Positions 8,837-19,189 of a stretch of DNA of 49,364 nucleotides are shown here, in pieces. This stretch comes from Candidatus Tayloriibacteriota bacterium (GTDB taxonomy: Bacteria; Patescibacteriota; Minisyncoccia; Phycocordibacterales; SIBU01): NCBI GenBank assembly GCA_016188455.1, contig JACPHR010000006.1:1-49364 (forward strand), given 5' to 3'. The notes below the pieces were generated by a model. The model was not told the origin of the DNA. It saw nothing but the letters and a program-made list of their open reading frames with translations, and did no database searches. The stretch's first letter is position 1. Each line of letters starts with the position of its first letter. Made by a program: the position numbers and the translations under genes.

Positions 8837-9596
8837 TGATGGTACGGAGAAGTTTTGTAAAATTTTCCGGGTCAAGACTCTCCCGACCGACCAAAAGCCC
8901 CTCAACCTCGCCCTCTTTGACAATCAATCCGGCGTTTTCAAAATTGACCGAGCCACCGTAAAGAATCGGCGCGGCAAGCGCCGCGTCTTTGCCGAAAAGG
9001 TCGGTCAAAACTTTCTTGATAAACAAACTCATTTCGTAAACATCAGCCGGTTTCATGGCCTCTTTGAAGCTCTTGCCTATGGCCCAGAGCGGTTCATAGG
9101 CGATCAAAACCCGCCGCAAATCTCTCGGCCGCGCGCCGGCGAGCGAACTCTTGATTTGATTTTTGAGAAATTCAAAATAGGCGCCGCCGGCATCGCGTTC
9201 CCGCTCGCCGACGCAAACAATCGCTCTTAAACCGGCGCGCGCCGCGGCCAGGGCTTTTTTTGAAACCACAAGGTCGGTTTCCCCCCGCGCTCGCCTTTCG
9301 GAGTGGCCGACAATGGTGAAAGAAGCGCCGAGTGAGAGCGCCATGGCCGGACTAATCTCGCCGGTGTACGGCCCGCTTCGCTCCCAAAAAATATCCTGAA
9401 CTCCCAGAGAAAAGTTCTTGCCGGTTTTAGCCGAAGACTTTTTAAAAAGCCCGAGGTAGACCGCCGGCGGGCAGATAACAACCTCCAACTGCTTGAATTT
9501 TTTCGCTCGGCGGCTGATAGTGGAAAAAATTTCCCGGGCGCGCGCCGACGTTTCCGGATTCATCTTCCAATTGCCGACAATTATTTTCTTCTTCAT
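8826..9596 (-). CDS. tpiA: Triosephosphate isomerase
   Basis: IIVGNWKMNPETS, VGHSERRA, YEPLWAIG, YGGSV. Confidence 0.95.
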   Translation of the reverse strand: MKKKIIVGNWKMNPETSARAREIFSTISRRAKKFKQLEVVICPPAVYLGLFKKSSAKTGKNFSLGVQDIFWERSGPYTGEISPAMALSLGASFTIVGHSERRARGETDLVVSKKALAAARAGLRAIVCVGERERDAGGAYFEFLKNQIKSSLAGARPRDLRRVLIAYEPLWAIGKSFKEAMKPADVYEMSLFIKKVLTDLFGKDAALAAPILYGGSVNFENAGLIVKEGEVEGLLVGRESLDPENFTKLLRTINGL

Positions 9597-9689
9597 GGTC
9601 AGATTATATCACCAGAAATCAGTAAAAAACAAAATGACGATTTCTCGCCTGTCCCCACTTTCAACTTTTCACTTTACACTTTCAACTTC

Positions 9690-11012
9690 CTATTGCACCT
9701 CCCGCCAACCGTCAAAAACATAGCTGCCAGAAGGTCCTGAAGTAAATAAGAGGTTAGCCAAGCCCGTGTCATAAACCACTTCGGCGCTGTTCTGGAGACG
9801 AAGCCGGTAAGCCGTCACTTCTTTTAGGCTGATGCTGTTTTGGAGACGAATCTCGCCTAAAGCCGCGTACAAAAGGACGGCGCCGCTGACGTTGTTCTGG
9901 GCGATAATCGCCTCTTCGCCACTTCCATTGCCTCCGTTCGCCGCCCGATTATTTTGCGATATCAACACCACGAAAGAGCCGGGTGTCCCCGACCCCTGAA
10001 ATTGGACCGAGTTACTCAGGGTAATGATACTGCTGTCGGTATGGTCAGCCGGATTGTCGGCAACAATAGGAATGCTCTTGTGGCCGAGCGAGGGCGACAC
10101 TTTAATCGTCGGACTGTTTTTGACGGTGATATTGCCGGCAACCCAAAGCGCCCCGCCCAGAGTGACGGTGTAGTTGTTGCCGCTGATTTCCAAATCGCAG
10201 TTGATTTTCGCGGGGCCGATGGTGGCGGTATCGCTGATTTTGTACGGGCACGGCGAGGCAATTGTGCCTCCCGCCGCCGCGTCATTTTGCCATTGCGTTA
10301 CCTGGGCGGCGGCAATCGGCAGTGTTGAAGTGGCCTGGTCCGCGCTCCCCGGATAAAGCGTCCCCGCCACCGTACTGCCGCTAATCGTCTGATAATACGC
10401 GTCTTTGTCAATGGTGGAGTTTCGTATGATATGAGCGTAGGCGGAACTGGTGGCGTGGACGCCGTCAATTTGGCCGTTTGGCCCGGCGGACACGGCGTCG
10501 CCTTTTATGAGATTGCTTCCCGCGCCGGTTACGGGGCCGTTTGAGTACAAATTGCCGGCAACCGAGGAGGTGTTCTCAAGTATGACGCCGCCGGCTCCAA
10601 CCTGCACGCCGTAATTAAACGAGGCGCCGCTGCCCGAAATGAGATGTGTCCGGATGTTTCTCGTGAGATTGAAGCCGTTGCCAGAAGAGTTAATTTGCAG
10701 TCCGCCCGCGACCGTCGTTGAAGTGGCCGTTGCCCGGTAGCCGCCAAGAGAGAGGGTGGAAGGCGAGGTGAATTTTTTATTGGTCTTCAGGCGGTACAGA
10801 GCGTCTTCATTGACCGATTGCGAGGCAAAGAGACTAGCCCGAGTCCGCAGAAAATCATCGGCCTGCTTTAGCTGGCGAAGAACCGGATTGATGACGCCGA
10901 TGCTCACAGTGGCGGCGATGACCAAAAAAAAGACCACGGCGGTAATGACGGCCTGGCCCCGATTAGTTGTGAGTTGTGAGTTGTGAGTTGTAAGTTTCAT
11001 TATAATTACCAA
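9690..11012 (-). CDS. PilX-like pilus assembly/pseudopilin-associated protein
   Basis: N-terminal GQAVITAVVFFLVIAATVSIGVINPV TM helix; position in the pilin operon. Confidence 0.6.
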   Translation of the reverse strand: MVIIMKLTTHNSQLTTNRGQAVITAVVFFLVIAATVSIGVINPVLRQLKQADDFLRTRASLFASQSVNEDALYRLKTNKKFTSPSTLSLGGYRATATSTTVAGGLQINSSGNGFNLTRNIRTHLISGSGASFNYGVQVGAGGVILENTSSVAGNLYSNGPVTGAGSNLIKGDAVSAGPNGQIDGVHATSSAYAHIIRNSTIDKDAYYQTISGSTVAGTLYPGSADQATSTLPIAAAQVTQWQNDAAAGGTIASPCPYKISDTATIGPAKINCDLEISGNNYTVTLGGALWVAGNITVKNSPTIKVSPSLGHKSIPIVADNPADHTDSSIITLSNSVQFQGSGTPGSFVVLISQNNRAANGGNGSGEEAIIAQNNVSGAVLLYAALGEIRLQNSISLKEVTAYRLRLQNSAEVVYDTGLANLLFTSGPSGSYVFDGWREVQ

Positions 11013-11596
11013 TAGGAATCTCTCAAAAGGGCCGTGGCGTAAAAATTGGCCGAATGAGTGGTGGAACCGGCACCGGCGGAAAGAGTCAGCTCAATTTTGA
11101 CCGCTTGAGAAATACCGGTGTTCATTTGCCGGAATATCAGATTGCCCACGGTAACGTCGGGAAGAGTCAGCGGTCCTAAATCGCCGCCGTCCTGCTTCAC
11201 TCTAAGCGCTCCACCCGAAACATAAAATTGAAAAGTTTGAGGGCTGCCGGTCGCGGTCGTGGTATTGAGCGTCAGCGCTCCCGGACTGGCATCCAAGACG
11301 CTCTGCGGCCCGTTGACACTCCTAGCGTTCCTGATGTCGCGAACCACCCTGTCTAGAGCGGTCACAGCGGAACTTTGGATGTGCCGCGAGAGCTTGAGAT
11401 AGCCGTAGGCCCGAGACATGCCGAGAAGCATGCTGACCGTCGCCACCATAACGAGCGCGAGCAGAGCGACGTAAATTATCATTTCAACGAGGGAGAATCC
11501 CCTGCGGGAAGAATCACGAATCAGGAATAACGAATCACGATAAGACCCGAAATCTCTCCTTCGAATCCCCCGCCCTATTCTTGATTCTTTATTCAT
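11006..11596 (-). CDS. Type IV pseudopilin
   Basis: Prepilin motif RRGFSLVEMIIYVALLALVMVATVSML. Confidence 0.85.
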   Translation of the reverse strand: MNKESRIGRGIRRRDFGSYRDSLFLIRDSSRRGFSLVEMIIYVALLALVMVATVSMLLGMSRAYGYLKLSRHIQSSAVTALDRVVRDIRNARSVNGPQSVLDASPGALTLNTTTATGSPQTFQFYVSGGALRVKQDGGDLGPLTLPDVTVGNLIFRQMNTGISQAVKIELTLSAGAGSTTHSANFYATALLRDSYW

Positions 11597-11604
11597 AATT
11601 CTTT

Positions 11605-12108
11605 TCAGTTACTGAACAAATTGGTAAGATAGCTTGAAATGAAACGGAGAGAGGTGGTCGCGCCGTTCGGCCATGAAACATAGATTGTGAGCTTCTTCGT
11701 GCCCGGGTCAACGCTACCGCTTTCGGCTATGTTGTCGTTGCCGTCGCGATTGACGTTTTCAAGCACAATGTAACGGCTGTACACATCGTCAATTTTTGAA
11801 GCCGTGGCGGCGGTAACCCAGCGCGTACCGTTCCAAGAAAGATAGTAGTTGGTACCGACAGCGAGATTGGCGATATTGTTGGTCCAGCCGTAATCACGAA
11901 TGACACTCATGGCTTCAAGGCCTTCTTCCAGAAGGTAAGCCGCCTTTATATTGCCGAGGGTGCTCGCGCCGACGCGCACAAAGACGTTGTAAGCGGTGAG
12001 CAGGCCGGTAACGGCCAGGAGCAGAATGGCGGTGCCGACGACAACTTCAAGGAGCGAGACGCCTCGCGAAAAACCTTTGACTTTTAACCTTTGACTTTTG
12101 ACGAACAT
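11605..12108 (-). CDS. Type IV pseudopilin
   Basis: Prepilin motif SRGVSLLEVVVGTAILLLAVTGLLTA. Confidence 0.85.
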   Translation of the reverse strand: MFVKSQRLKVKGFSRGVSLLEVVVGTAILLLAVTGLLTAYNVFVRVGASTLGNIKAAYLLEEGLEAMSVIRDYGWTNNIANLAVGTNYYLSWNGTRWVTAATASKIDDVYSRYIVLENVNRDGNDNIAESGSVDPGTKKLTIYVSWPNGATTSLRFISSYLTNLFSN

Positions 12109-12156
12109 AAATAATGGCTGGGGCTTGGTTAATGGTTAACGGTTAATGGTTAAATG

Positions 12157-12756
12157 TTAATTGCTGAAAGCAATGCCGGTGGCGAAGATGGTAATGCTTT
12201 TTGACTGAGTCGGGCTGGCCGCTAGCGAAAGCACCACCGTGCCGCTCTGGGCCGTTTCGCCGGTCAAAGCTTTAAACAAAACTTCACTGCCACCGCCGGC
12301 CAAGGTAATGGCTGAGATTTGAACGAGCGGATTCATGGGCTCAATAACATTGGAAGCGTCCGAGGACGAATAAACGGGACCGGCAAAAAGCACCGCTTTG
12401 GCCGCTTCAAAATGAACGCCGTAGACCGAACTGTTTTTGGCCGAAAGAGTTTGGCTTCTGGCTTGGTCTAAAAGAGAGAGTACCACCGCGGTCTCTTTAT
12501 CAAGCGCCTCGCGACCGGCCGCTTTGGAAAAAACTCCGGTGACGACGAGCGTGACGATGCCCGCGAGCGCCAGCACTACAAGCATTTCAAGCAAAGTGAA
12601 ACCCCTTGCCCGATGCGAAAATTGCGAATTACCATTCGAATGTTGCGAATGAAGAATCTGCTTCGGTTTCAGGTATGCATTATCCAAATTCACGGTATTC
12701 ATATTGTTCGCGTCATTCGCATGAATTCGCGGGTTCGCATCGCTGTTATTAAACAT
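12157..12756 (-). CDS. Type IV pseudopilin (GspH-like)
   Basis: RARGFTLLEMLVVLALAGIVTLVVTG. Confidence 0.85.
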   Translation of the reverse strand: MFNNSDANPRIHANDANNMNTVNLDNAYLKPKQILHSQHSNGNSQFSHRARGFTLLEMLVVLALAGIVTLVVTGVFSKAAGREALDKETAVVLSLLDQARSQTLSAKNSSVYGVHFEAAKAVLFAGPVYSSSDASNVIEPMNPLVQISAITLAGGGSEVLFKALTGETAQSGTVVLSLAASPTQSKSITIFATGIAFSN

Positions 12757-13963
12757 TATTCAAAACCGAGTACATGGGCGTAATCATGGCCACGGCGAAA
12801 AAGCCGACGACCGCCCCTATAAAAACCATCAGGAAGGGCTCTATGACGGTGGACATGTCTTTGGTCTTTTGCGCCACCTCGTCCTCGTAAAAAGCGCCGA
12901 CGCTCGCGAGCATTTCGGAAATTTTTCCCGTTTCCTCCCCGACCGCGAGCATTTCGGAAAGAAAAACCGGATACAGGTCGTCGTGCTCCATGAAGACCGC
13001 CGACATGACCGAGCCTTTTTCAATGGCTGCCTCGGCCAGCCGTAAAATTTCTTTGTAGTACGAGTTTTGAAGCACCTCGCCGGTGATGGTAAGCGCGCTT
13101 GTCACCGGCACGCCGGCCGAGAGCAGTGAGGAAAGAGTTCGGGCCGTGCGGGCGGTGTTGCTTTCCCTGACAATGGTGGAAATAAGCGGCGTGTGGAGCA
13201 AGGCGAAATCAAAAAAGCGCCGGCCAAATCTATTTTTGGCAAAGGCATAGAGAAGAACGATGGAGAGCGCGAGCAGACCGATGCTGGAAAAGATATGGCC
13301 GTGCAGAAAATCGCTCACGGCAATCACTACCTTGGTTGAAATCGGCAATTCGCTGTGGAGCTCTTTGAAAGTGGCCGTCAGCGTCGGCACGACGTATATC
13401 AAAAGCAGGCCGCCGATAACGAGCATCACCGAAAGAATAATCGCCGGATAAACCATGGCGCCGCGGACCTTGCGTTCAAGCTCGTATAAAATGTTCATCT
13501 GAAAGCCGACGGCTTTAAGCGAGCCGGACAGGCCGCCAGACTCTTCGCCCGCTTTTACCATTGACACGAAAAGGGATGAGAAAACTCCGGGAAAACCGGC
13601 CAGGCCGTCGCTCAAAGACTGGCCTTTTTTGATGCTGTCGTTCAAATCCGAAAACAACTCTTTTAGTTTCTTCTTTTTACTCTGGCGCTCCAAGACGGTT
13701 AGCGCTCGGGACAGGGGCAGGCCGGCCTCAAGCATGGAGCCGAGATTTCTAGCAAGCACGATTTTGTCGCGGGTGGTAATCCGGCCGAAAAATTTAAGAT
13801 AGTTCATCACGCTCCAAGATATTTTTGGCGCCGCCTCGGCGGTGGCCAAGACGACATCGCCCTCTTTCCGCAGGTCTCTGTAAAGAGTGAACTTGTCGGG
13901 GGCCTCCCGCTCTGCCTCATAGACTTCCCCGTTGGCTTTTTGAGCTTTGAACTTAAAACGCAT
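12749..13963 (-). CDS. pilC: Type II secretion/type IV pilus inner-membrane protein PilC/PulF
   Basis: MRFKFKAQKANGEVYEAEREAPDKFTLYRDLR, two GspF domains. Confidence 0.9.
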   Translation of the reverse strand: MRFKFKAQKANGEVYEAEREAPDKFTLYRDLRKEGDVVLATAEAAPKISWSVMNYLKFFGRITTRDKIVLARNLGSMLEAGLPLSRALTVLERQSKKKKLKELFSDLNDSIKKGQSLSDGLAGFPGVFSSLFVSMVKAGEESGGLSGSLKAVGFQMNILYELERKVRGAMVYPAIILSVMLVIGGLLLIYVVPTLTATFKELHSELPISTKVVIAVSDFLHGHIFSSIGLLALSIVLLYAFAKNRFGRRFFDFALLHTPLISTIVRESNTARTARTLSSLLSAGVPVTSALTITGEVLQNSYYKEILRLAEAAIEKGSVMSAVFMEHDDLYPVFLSEMLAVGEETGKISEMLASVGAFYEDEVAQKTKDMSTVIEPFLMVFIGAVVGFFAVAMITPMYSVLNNV

Positions 13964-14066
13964 AACTAATTACTGAATAACTTATAACTGAATAACAAAA
14001 ACGTCGCCGCTGGTAACCTCCGCTGTCGTGATTCAGTTATTCAGTAATATGTTATCAGTTATTCTG

Positions 14067-15821
14067 TCACTCCGACACCACCCTAAACACTTCCTCAATC
14101 GTCGTGATGCCCTGAACCGCTTTGAAAATGCCGTCCTCAAGCATGGTGAGCATGCCTTCTTTCCTGGCTTGGGCTTCAATCTCGCCGGCGGCGGCGCCCC
14201 GCAAGATCAGTTCTTTTATGGCGGCCGAAACTTTCAAGGTCTCATGAATGCCGATTCGGCTGCTGTAGCCGTCCTGGCACTCTTTTGAGGGCTTGGCTTT
14301 GTAAAAAGGGATTTTCTCCCAGACGGCGGTCTGAGAGACTATCTTCTCCGCTTTCAACGTAGCGAGCACCTTCACCAAATCAACCGACTTGCCGAGGGTG
14401 CCAAGCGCGGCCTTGTTTAAAAAATATTTCTCCTTGGTTTGACAAAGTTTTCTCACTAGGCGCTGGGCGATGATGACGTTAACCGTGGAAACCATGAGAA
14501 ACGGTTCCACTTTCATGTCAATCAAACGGGGAATGGCGCCCGAGGCGGAATTGGTGTGCAGGGTTGAAAGCACCAGGTGGCCGGTGAGCGCGGCGTTGAC
14601 CGCCAAGCTCGCCGTCTCGTTGTCGCGGATTTCGCCGACCATCACGATGTCCGGGTCTTGCCGAACGAGCGAGCGCAGGCCCGAGCCGAAAGTGAAGCCG
14701 ATTTCCGGCTTGACCTGGGTCTGGTTGACCCGCGGCATCTGGTATTCCACCGGGTCTTCAACGGTGGAAATGTTGACCTCCGGCGTGTTTAAAATGTCCA
14801 AAATGGTGTAAAGGGTCGTGGTCTTGCCGCAGCCGGTGGGGCCGGTGTTGAGAATCATGCCTGTCTTGAGCTTCAGCCCTTGGTGGATTTTTTCAAGCGA
14901 GTCGCCGTGGAAACCCAAACCTTCAAGGGTGAAGCCGTCGCCGCTCTCGCGCAAAAGCCGCATGACTGTTTTCTCGCCGAAGTAAGTTGGCAAGATTGAA
15001 ACGCGAAGCGACACTTTCTCGTTGTTCATTTCAATCTTGAATCGGCCGTCCTGAGGCAGACGCTTCTCGTCCAGTTTCAAATTGGAGAGCACTTTGATGC
15101 GGGCGGTCATACCGTCGCCGGCGTTTTTGGGCAAGGTCATGGTGTCGTGAAGGATGCCGTCAATCCGATAGCGGACGAGCACCTGGTTTTCCATCGGTTC
15201 AATGTGAATGTCCGACGCCCCTTGCAAAATGGCGTGCTTCAAGAGAGTGTCAATGATGCGCACCACCGGCAGGTCTTCGGCCATTTTTTTCAAATCCTTG
15301 ACGCTGGAATCCGAGCCGGCTTCGGCCGCCGGAATGTTCTTGAGGGCCGCGGACTCCTTTTCTATGATGTCGCCGAATTCGGCCTTGAGGCTCTTTTGGT
15401 ACTGGAGCAGGGCGCTTTTAACCGACTGGCTGTCGGTGAGGCGCGGCAGAATTTTCAAATGGACTTTTTTCTTGATGAAATCAATGGCCGTCAAATCATC
15501 CGTGTCAAGCATGGCCACCTCCAAGCTGTCGCCGGTCTTTTTGAACGCCACGATGTTGTGACTGCGGGCAATCGGCTCGGGGATAAGCGAGAGCACTTCA
15601 AAATCAAGCCTCTGGTCCTTGAGGTCAACGAACGGAATGCCGAGAATGTAAGCCTGAACCTTGCGCAAATCATCGTCGGTAATCTTGCCGCGGCTCACCA
15701 AAATATTGCCGACGCTCTGATTTTTTTCTTCGGCCTCTTTCTCCGTCTTTTCAAGCTCGGCCTTGGAAACCAGCCCCGAATCGGCCATAAACTCGCGCAA
15801 TTGTTTTTCTTCTATGAACAT
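14067..15821 (-). CDS. pilB: Type IV pilus assembly ATPase PilB/GspE
   Basis: GPTGCGKTTTLYTIL Walker A, VGEIRDNETASLAVNAALTGHLVLSTLHTN. Confidence 0.93.
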   Translation of the reverse strand: MFIEEKQLREFMADSGLVSKAELEKTEKEAEEKNQSVGNILVSRGKITDDDLRKVQAYILGIPFVDLKDQRLDFEVLSLIPEPIARSHNIVAFKKTGDSLEVAMLDTDDLTAIDFIKKKVHLKILPRLTDSQSVKSALLQYQKSLKAEFGDIIEKESAALKNIPAAEAGSDSSVKDLKKMAEDLPVVRIIDTLLKHAILQGASDIHIEPMENQVLVRYRIDGILHDTMTLPKNAGDGMTARIKVLSNLKLDEKRLPQDGRFKIEMNNEKVSLRVSILPTYFGEKTVMRLLRESGDGFTLEGLGFHGDSLEKIHQGLKLKTGMILNTGPTGCGKTTTLYTILDILNTPEVNISTVEDPVEYQMPRVNQTQVKPEIGFTFGSGLRSLVRQDPDIVMVGEIRDNETASLAVNAALTGHLVLSTLHTNSASGAIPRLIDMKVEPFLMVSTVNVIIAQRLVRKLCQTKEKYFLNKAALGTLGKSVDLVKVLATLKAEKIVSQTAVWEKIPFYKAKPSKECQDGYSSRIGIHETLKVSAAIKELILRGAAAGEIEAQARKEGMLTMLEDGIFKAVQGITTIEEVFRVVSE

Positions 15822-15941
15822 AGAATGTTCTAGATATTATATCAGAAAAAGGCGGAATCTTTTTCCACAAAGAACATAAAGAGTAAGAATACTTGCACCC
15901 GAGACAGTGCGAAGTGCATCAATAATATCTAATTACCATAT

Positions 15942-16595
15942 CTAAAAAATAGGAGTGAAATCCTCAAAATTAGAGTCTGTTATAAAACCCTTCACATATG
16001 TATTCCTCTTTGTTTGCTCCAGCGTATTTAACTCTATTGACCTTGGTATCTTCCCTTTGTTTTTAATAAAAATTTCAATTATCCTCATGATAAAATCGTG
16101 CGCAACAACAAGCTTGACGCCATCTTTAGATGCTATTTCATTAAAAAAACTCTGCACCCGAGCAAAAGTGTCAACATAAAATTCTGCGTTCTTCCCTGAA
16201 ACCATACCTCGAAATACCGAGCTGTTCACAGCGGCAATACCCTCACCTCCCTCAAACAATTTTCCCAAATCAAAACTGACCTCATCTAGTTCAGAAAACT
16301 TCTTGAGTGGCGGACGAACGCCTGACACCTTCTCAATCTCGTCTTGGAAAAGAATTGCGGTCTCACCGGTACGTGGTATTGTACTCGCATATATAAATTT
16401 TGAAGAAAGAATTTCTGGAAAATTAGCAGTTACCTCCTTTATCAGTAAAGTCGTCCTGTCTTTTTCTATCGGGGGATTAAGTTTGCCGCTCCCAAGATCA
16501 GAAAGTGTAGAGATTGGCATCTCGCTGTGGTCTTTGAATGGCAAAGATAATTTCCCATGCCTTAATATGAAATATCTAGAAGAATTTTTAATCAT
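15942..16595 (-). CDS. Histidine phosphatase family protein
   Basis: YFILRHGKLS, YASTIPRTGETA, VVAHDFIMR; approximate start at MIKNSSRYF. Confidence 0.65.
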   Translation of the reverse strand: MIKNSSRYFILRHGKLSLPFKDHSEMPISTLSDLGSGKLNPPIEKDRTTLLIKEVTANFPEILSSKFIYASTIPRTGETAILFQDEIEKVSGVRPPLKKFSELDEVSFDLGKLFEGGEGIAAVNSSVFRGMVSGKNAEFYVDTFARVQSFFNEIASKDGVKLVVAHDFIMRIIEIFIKNKGKIPRSIELNTLEQTKRNTYVKGFITDSNFEDFTPIF

Positions 16596-16667
16596 TAGGT
16601 TATCGTAGTATAACAAATTAATAAAAAATAGAGGGAGAAGCAATTAGTTGCCGCCCCCTCTTCCCAA

Positions 16668-19160
16668 CTACTTGGAAATGATTGTTACTTTCCCTGAAGC
16701 TCCGTCAACCTTAACTCGCATTCCTGTCTTGAGCACATGAGTCGCTCTCGGAACATTGAGTACCGCCGCAAAGCCGATTTCCCGCGCATAGATCGCTCCA
16801 TGCGCAAGCAACCCACCTACTTCGGTAATCAGTCCGCCCTTCGCCCCTACTATCGCAAGCGCGGGAGCCCAAGCCGGGTCGGTCTGTTCCGTAACAAGAA
16901 TCGAGCCTGGTTTTAGCAACTTGACAGTTTCCTTGTCTGCCAGACTTCCGACAACAACCACTTCACCGGTAACCGAAGCATTAGTAACGCCAATGCCTTT
17001 GAGCACGTTTGTGGCGTGAACAAAAGCTTGTGCGGTTCCAATGTGCGGTAGTTCCGAGACAAACGAAACCGGCGGTACATAGAGGTCCTTGTGGAGTCTA
17101 TGCATCACCTCTCTTTCGTCCGCTTTCCGTCGAAGCACCCTCGTCTTGCCCACAAGGCATCCTACTTCTTCCGGTTTAAGGTAAAAAATCCGACCTTCTT
17201 TCCAGCCAAGCTTGCGCTCGATGGCAACAGCGAGTTCCCGGAGGAGCGCGTAGCCTCGAAGATACTCGAATTTCACCTCTTCCCGCAAACCCAGATAGGT
17301 CTGGGCCATGGCGAGCAGGTCGCTCAAACCCCGCAAAGATTTCCTCCCTGGTCTGAACAACCGAGCAAGGAGTCCCAAACGTTCGGCTTCTTTCGAAGCT
17401 AGGTCGCTTTCGGGCGACTCCGTAATCCCTTGGGAGAGTTGGCGAAGTGTTTCCGGTTGATCGGCAAAGCGCGGCATTGATATTTCCAATTCATGCTGGG
17501 CAAGATGCCCGTAGCGTAGAGAAACCTCCGCAAGAGAAACAGTTCCCTGTTTCAATTTAAAGAGATCCTCCGTGAACTGCAAATTTGGATTTCTCCGCCG
17601 TGATGAACCCCCGGTTAACACGTTGAGGAACTGGTCGGCCTTCTTCCCGTAACATTTCCGTATCATCTTCCGCGCTTGCGCGTACGAGAAGAAACCGAGA
17701 CGCGCCGCTTTCACGAAGATTCGGCACGCACTGGTCCGAAGCAGCTCGCAAATCCCCATGTACTGTGAGGTGAGTTCTTTAAGCGAACCGTCACCAATCG
17801 AGTTTTTGGCTCTTGAAATAGCCTCGGTCCACTTCGGCAGGAAACTCTCTCGATACTCCTTTTCCGTCGTGGCTGCGGCATCCGAAAGCTTCTTCTCAAA
17901 AACCTCGTACGCCCTGTGGAAACGTTCGCCTTTCCGAACCCTGAAGAGGTCTGCAAGGAAACGCCTAGTGGGGTTTTGGTTGTACAAAACCACTTCAGGA
18001 TAGTTGGCAAGACTCCTGTCTGCCCGCACCCGTGCAAGGTAGTAATTAACCAGCTTGCAGTAATCAGGAAGCGGAATGCCCGCCACCCTGTAGGTAAAAG
18101 CGTCGTGAATGATACTTGAACGCGGTTGTCCTCCCACGAGAACAAAAAAACCGCGTTCCAATTCATCCCCGATCTCGTACCCAAGCTCGTTTCGAGCCGT
18201 TCGTATCGCTCCGTCAGCGTGGGCGAAACAATACGTGAATAGACCAAAGCCCATGGGAGTCGGAAAGGACGTCAGAAGCTCGACGATGTTTTGGTCCGTG
18301 AACACGTCATCATCGACTTTGCACCCCAGCGCGGCAAGACGTTTTTTTTCCACCGCGACCTCCGCTATCGTCGTCTGGATGGAATCCTGAACCTCCGAAG
18401 AGAGTTTCTGGTCTTTCGACTGTCCTGCGAGTGTTCTTGAACGGCTTTTACGCCCTTGATTGACGAACAACAAGCAGGTGCCGCGTTCAAACGCCCACTC
18501 AACATCATTGACTCCGAGCTTTTTGTTAAGACGCCGTGCGGTTCCGACAAGCTCGCTGATTTGCCCTGGACTCAAATACACATCAGATATTCCCTCAACC
18601 CTTTTCACCAGTCCGGTTTTCTTGTACACATACCAACGCCTCGGCTCCACCTGCCCGGAAACCAACTTGTCCGCGGTGCCGTTTGTCGCTTCAATGACCA
18701 TGCAGTCTTTGTCGCCATTTGCCGGATTATCGGTAAAGATAACCCCCGCGACAGACGCATCGACCATTTCCTGTACAAAAAGTGCCAACCGTGGTTCCCG
18801 TGTCTGATGCACTTTCTGGTACGCGCTGGCTGTTCCGCTTTTGGCGGCTTTGGCACACTCAACCAACGCGGTGCCCAAGTCCTTGCGAGCCACAAAAAGC
18901 TTGCTCTCGAACTGCCCGGCCCAAGACAACCGCCCATCTTCATCAACTCCGGAACTACGAACCGCGAAACCGTTACTCTCGTCAAGAACTTCCGTACGGT
19001 TGAGAAGCCCGCTCGGCAAAGTGCCTTTCCGGTTAATAAAGACGACTTCCTCGGTATCCACCGCAACGAACGATTTTACGTTTGCGAACTTTGTGATGCG
19101 GTACAGCATTACTGCTTTCCGCCCGTTACTAGCGATGTTCAGTGTTTTCATAACAATCAT
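16668..19160 (-). CDS. PEP-synthase-like / PEP-utilizing phosphotransferase
   Basis: N-terminal PEP/pyruvate-binding-like FAVRSSGVDEDGRLSWAGQFES; C-terminal swivelling domain TDPAWAPALAIVGAKGGLITEVGGLLAHGAIYAREIGFAAVLNVP. Confidence 0.85.
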   Translation of the reverse strand: MIVMKTLNIASNGRKAVMLYRITKFANVKSFVAVDTEEVVFINRKGTLPSGLLNRTEVLDESNGFAVRSSGVDEDGRLSWAGQFESKLFVARKDLGTALVECAKAAKSGTASAYQKVHQTREPRLALFVQEMVDASVAGVIFTDNPANGDKDCMVIEATNGTADKLVSGQVEPRRWYVYKKTGLVKRVEGISDVYLSPGQISELVGTARRLNKKLGVNDVEWAFERGTCLLFVNQGRKSRSRTLAGQSKDQKLSSEVQDSIQTTIAEVAVEKKRLAALGCKVDDDVFTDQNIVELLTSFPTPMGFGLFTYCFAHADGAIRTARNELGYEIGDELERGFFVLVGGQPRSSIIHDAFTYRVAGIPLPDYCKLVNYYLARVRADRSLANYPEVVLYNQNPTRRFLADLFRVRKGERFHRAYEVFEKKLSDAAATTEKEYRESFLPKWTEAISRAKNSIGDGSLKELTSQYMGICELLRTSACRIFVKAARLGFFSYAQARKMIRKCYGKKADQFLNVLTGGSSRRRNPNLQFTEDLFKLKQGTVSLAEVSLRYGHLAQHELEISMPRFADQPETLRQLSQGITESPESDLASKEAERLGLLARLFRPGRKSLRGLSDLLAMAQTYLGLREEVKFEYLRGYALLRELAVAIERKLGWKEGRIFYLKPEEVGCLVGKTRVLRRKADEREVMHRLHKDLYVPPVSFVSELPHIGTAQAFVHATNVLKGIGVTNASVTGEVVVVGSLADKETVKLLKPGSILVTEQTDPAWAPALAIVGAKGGLITEVGGLLAHGAIYAREIGFAAVLNVPRATHVLKTGMRVKVDGASGKVTIISK

Positions 19161-19189
19161 TTGTCAAAGAACTCTTGGAATTTTTTGCT

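Noticed and set aside
15147-15833. 228-aa plus-strand ORF opposite pilB
   Set aside because: Antisense to the conserved PilB ORF; no recognisable family
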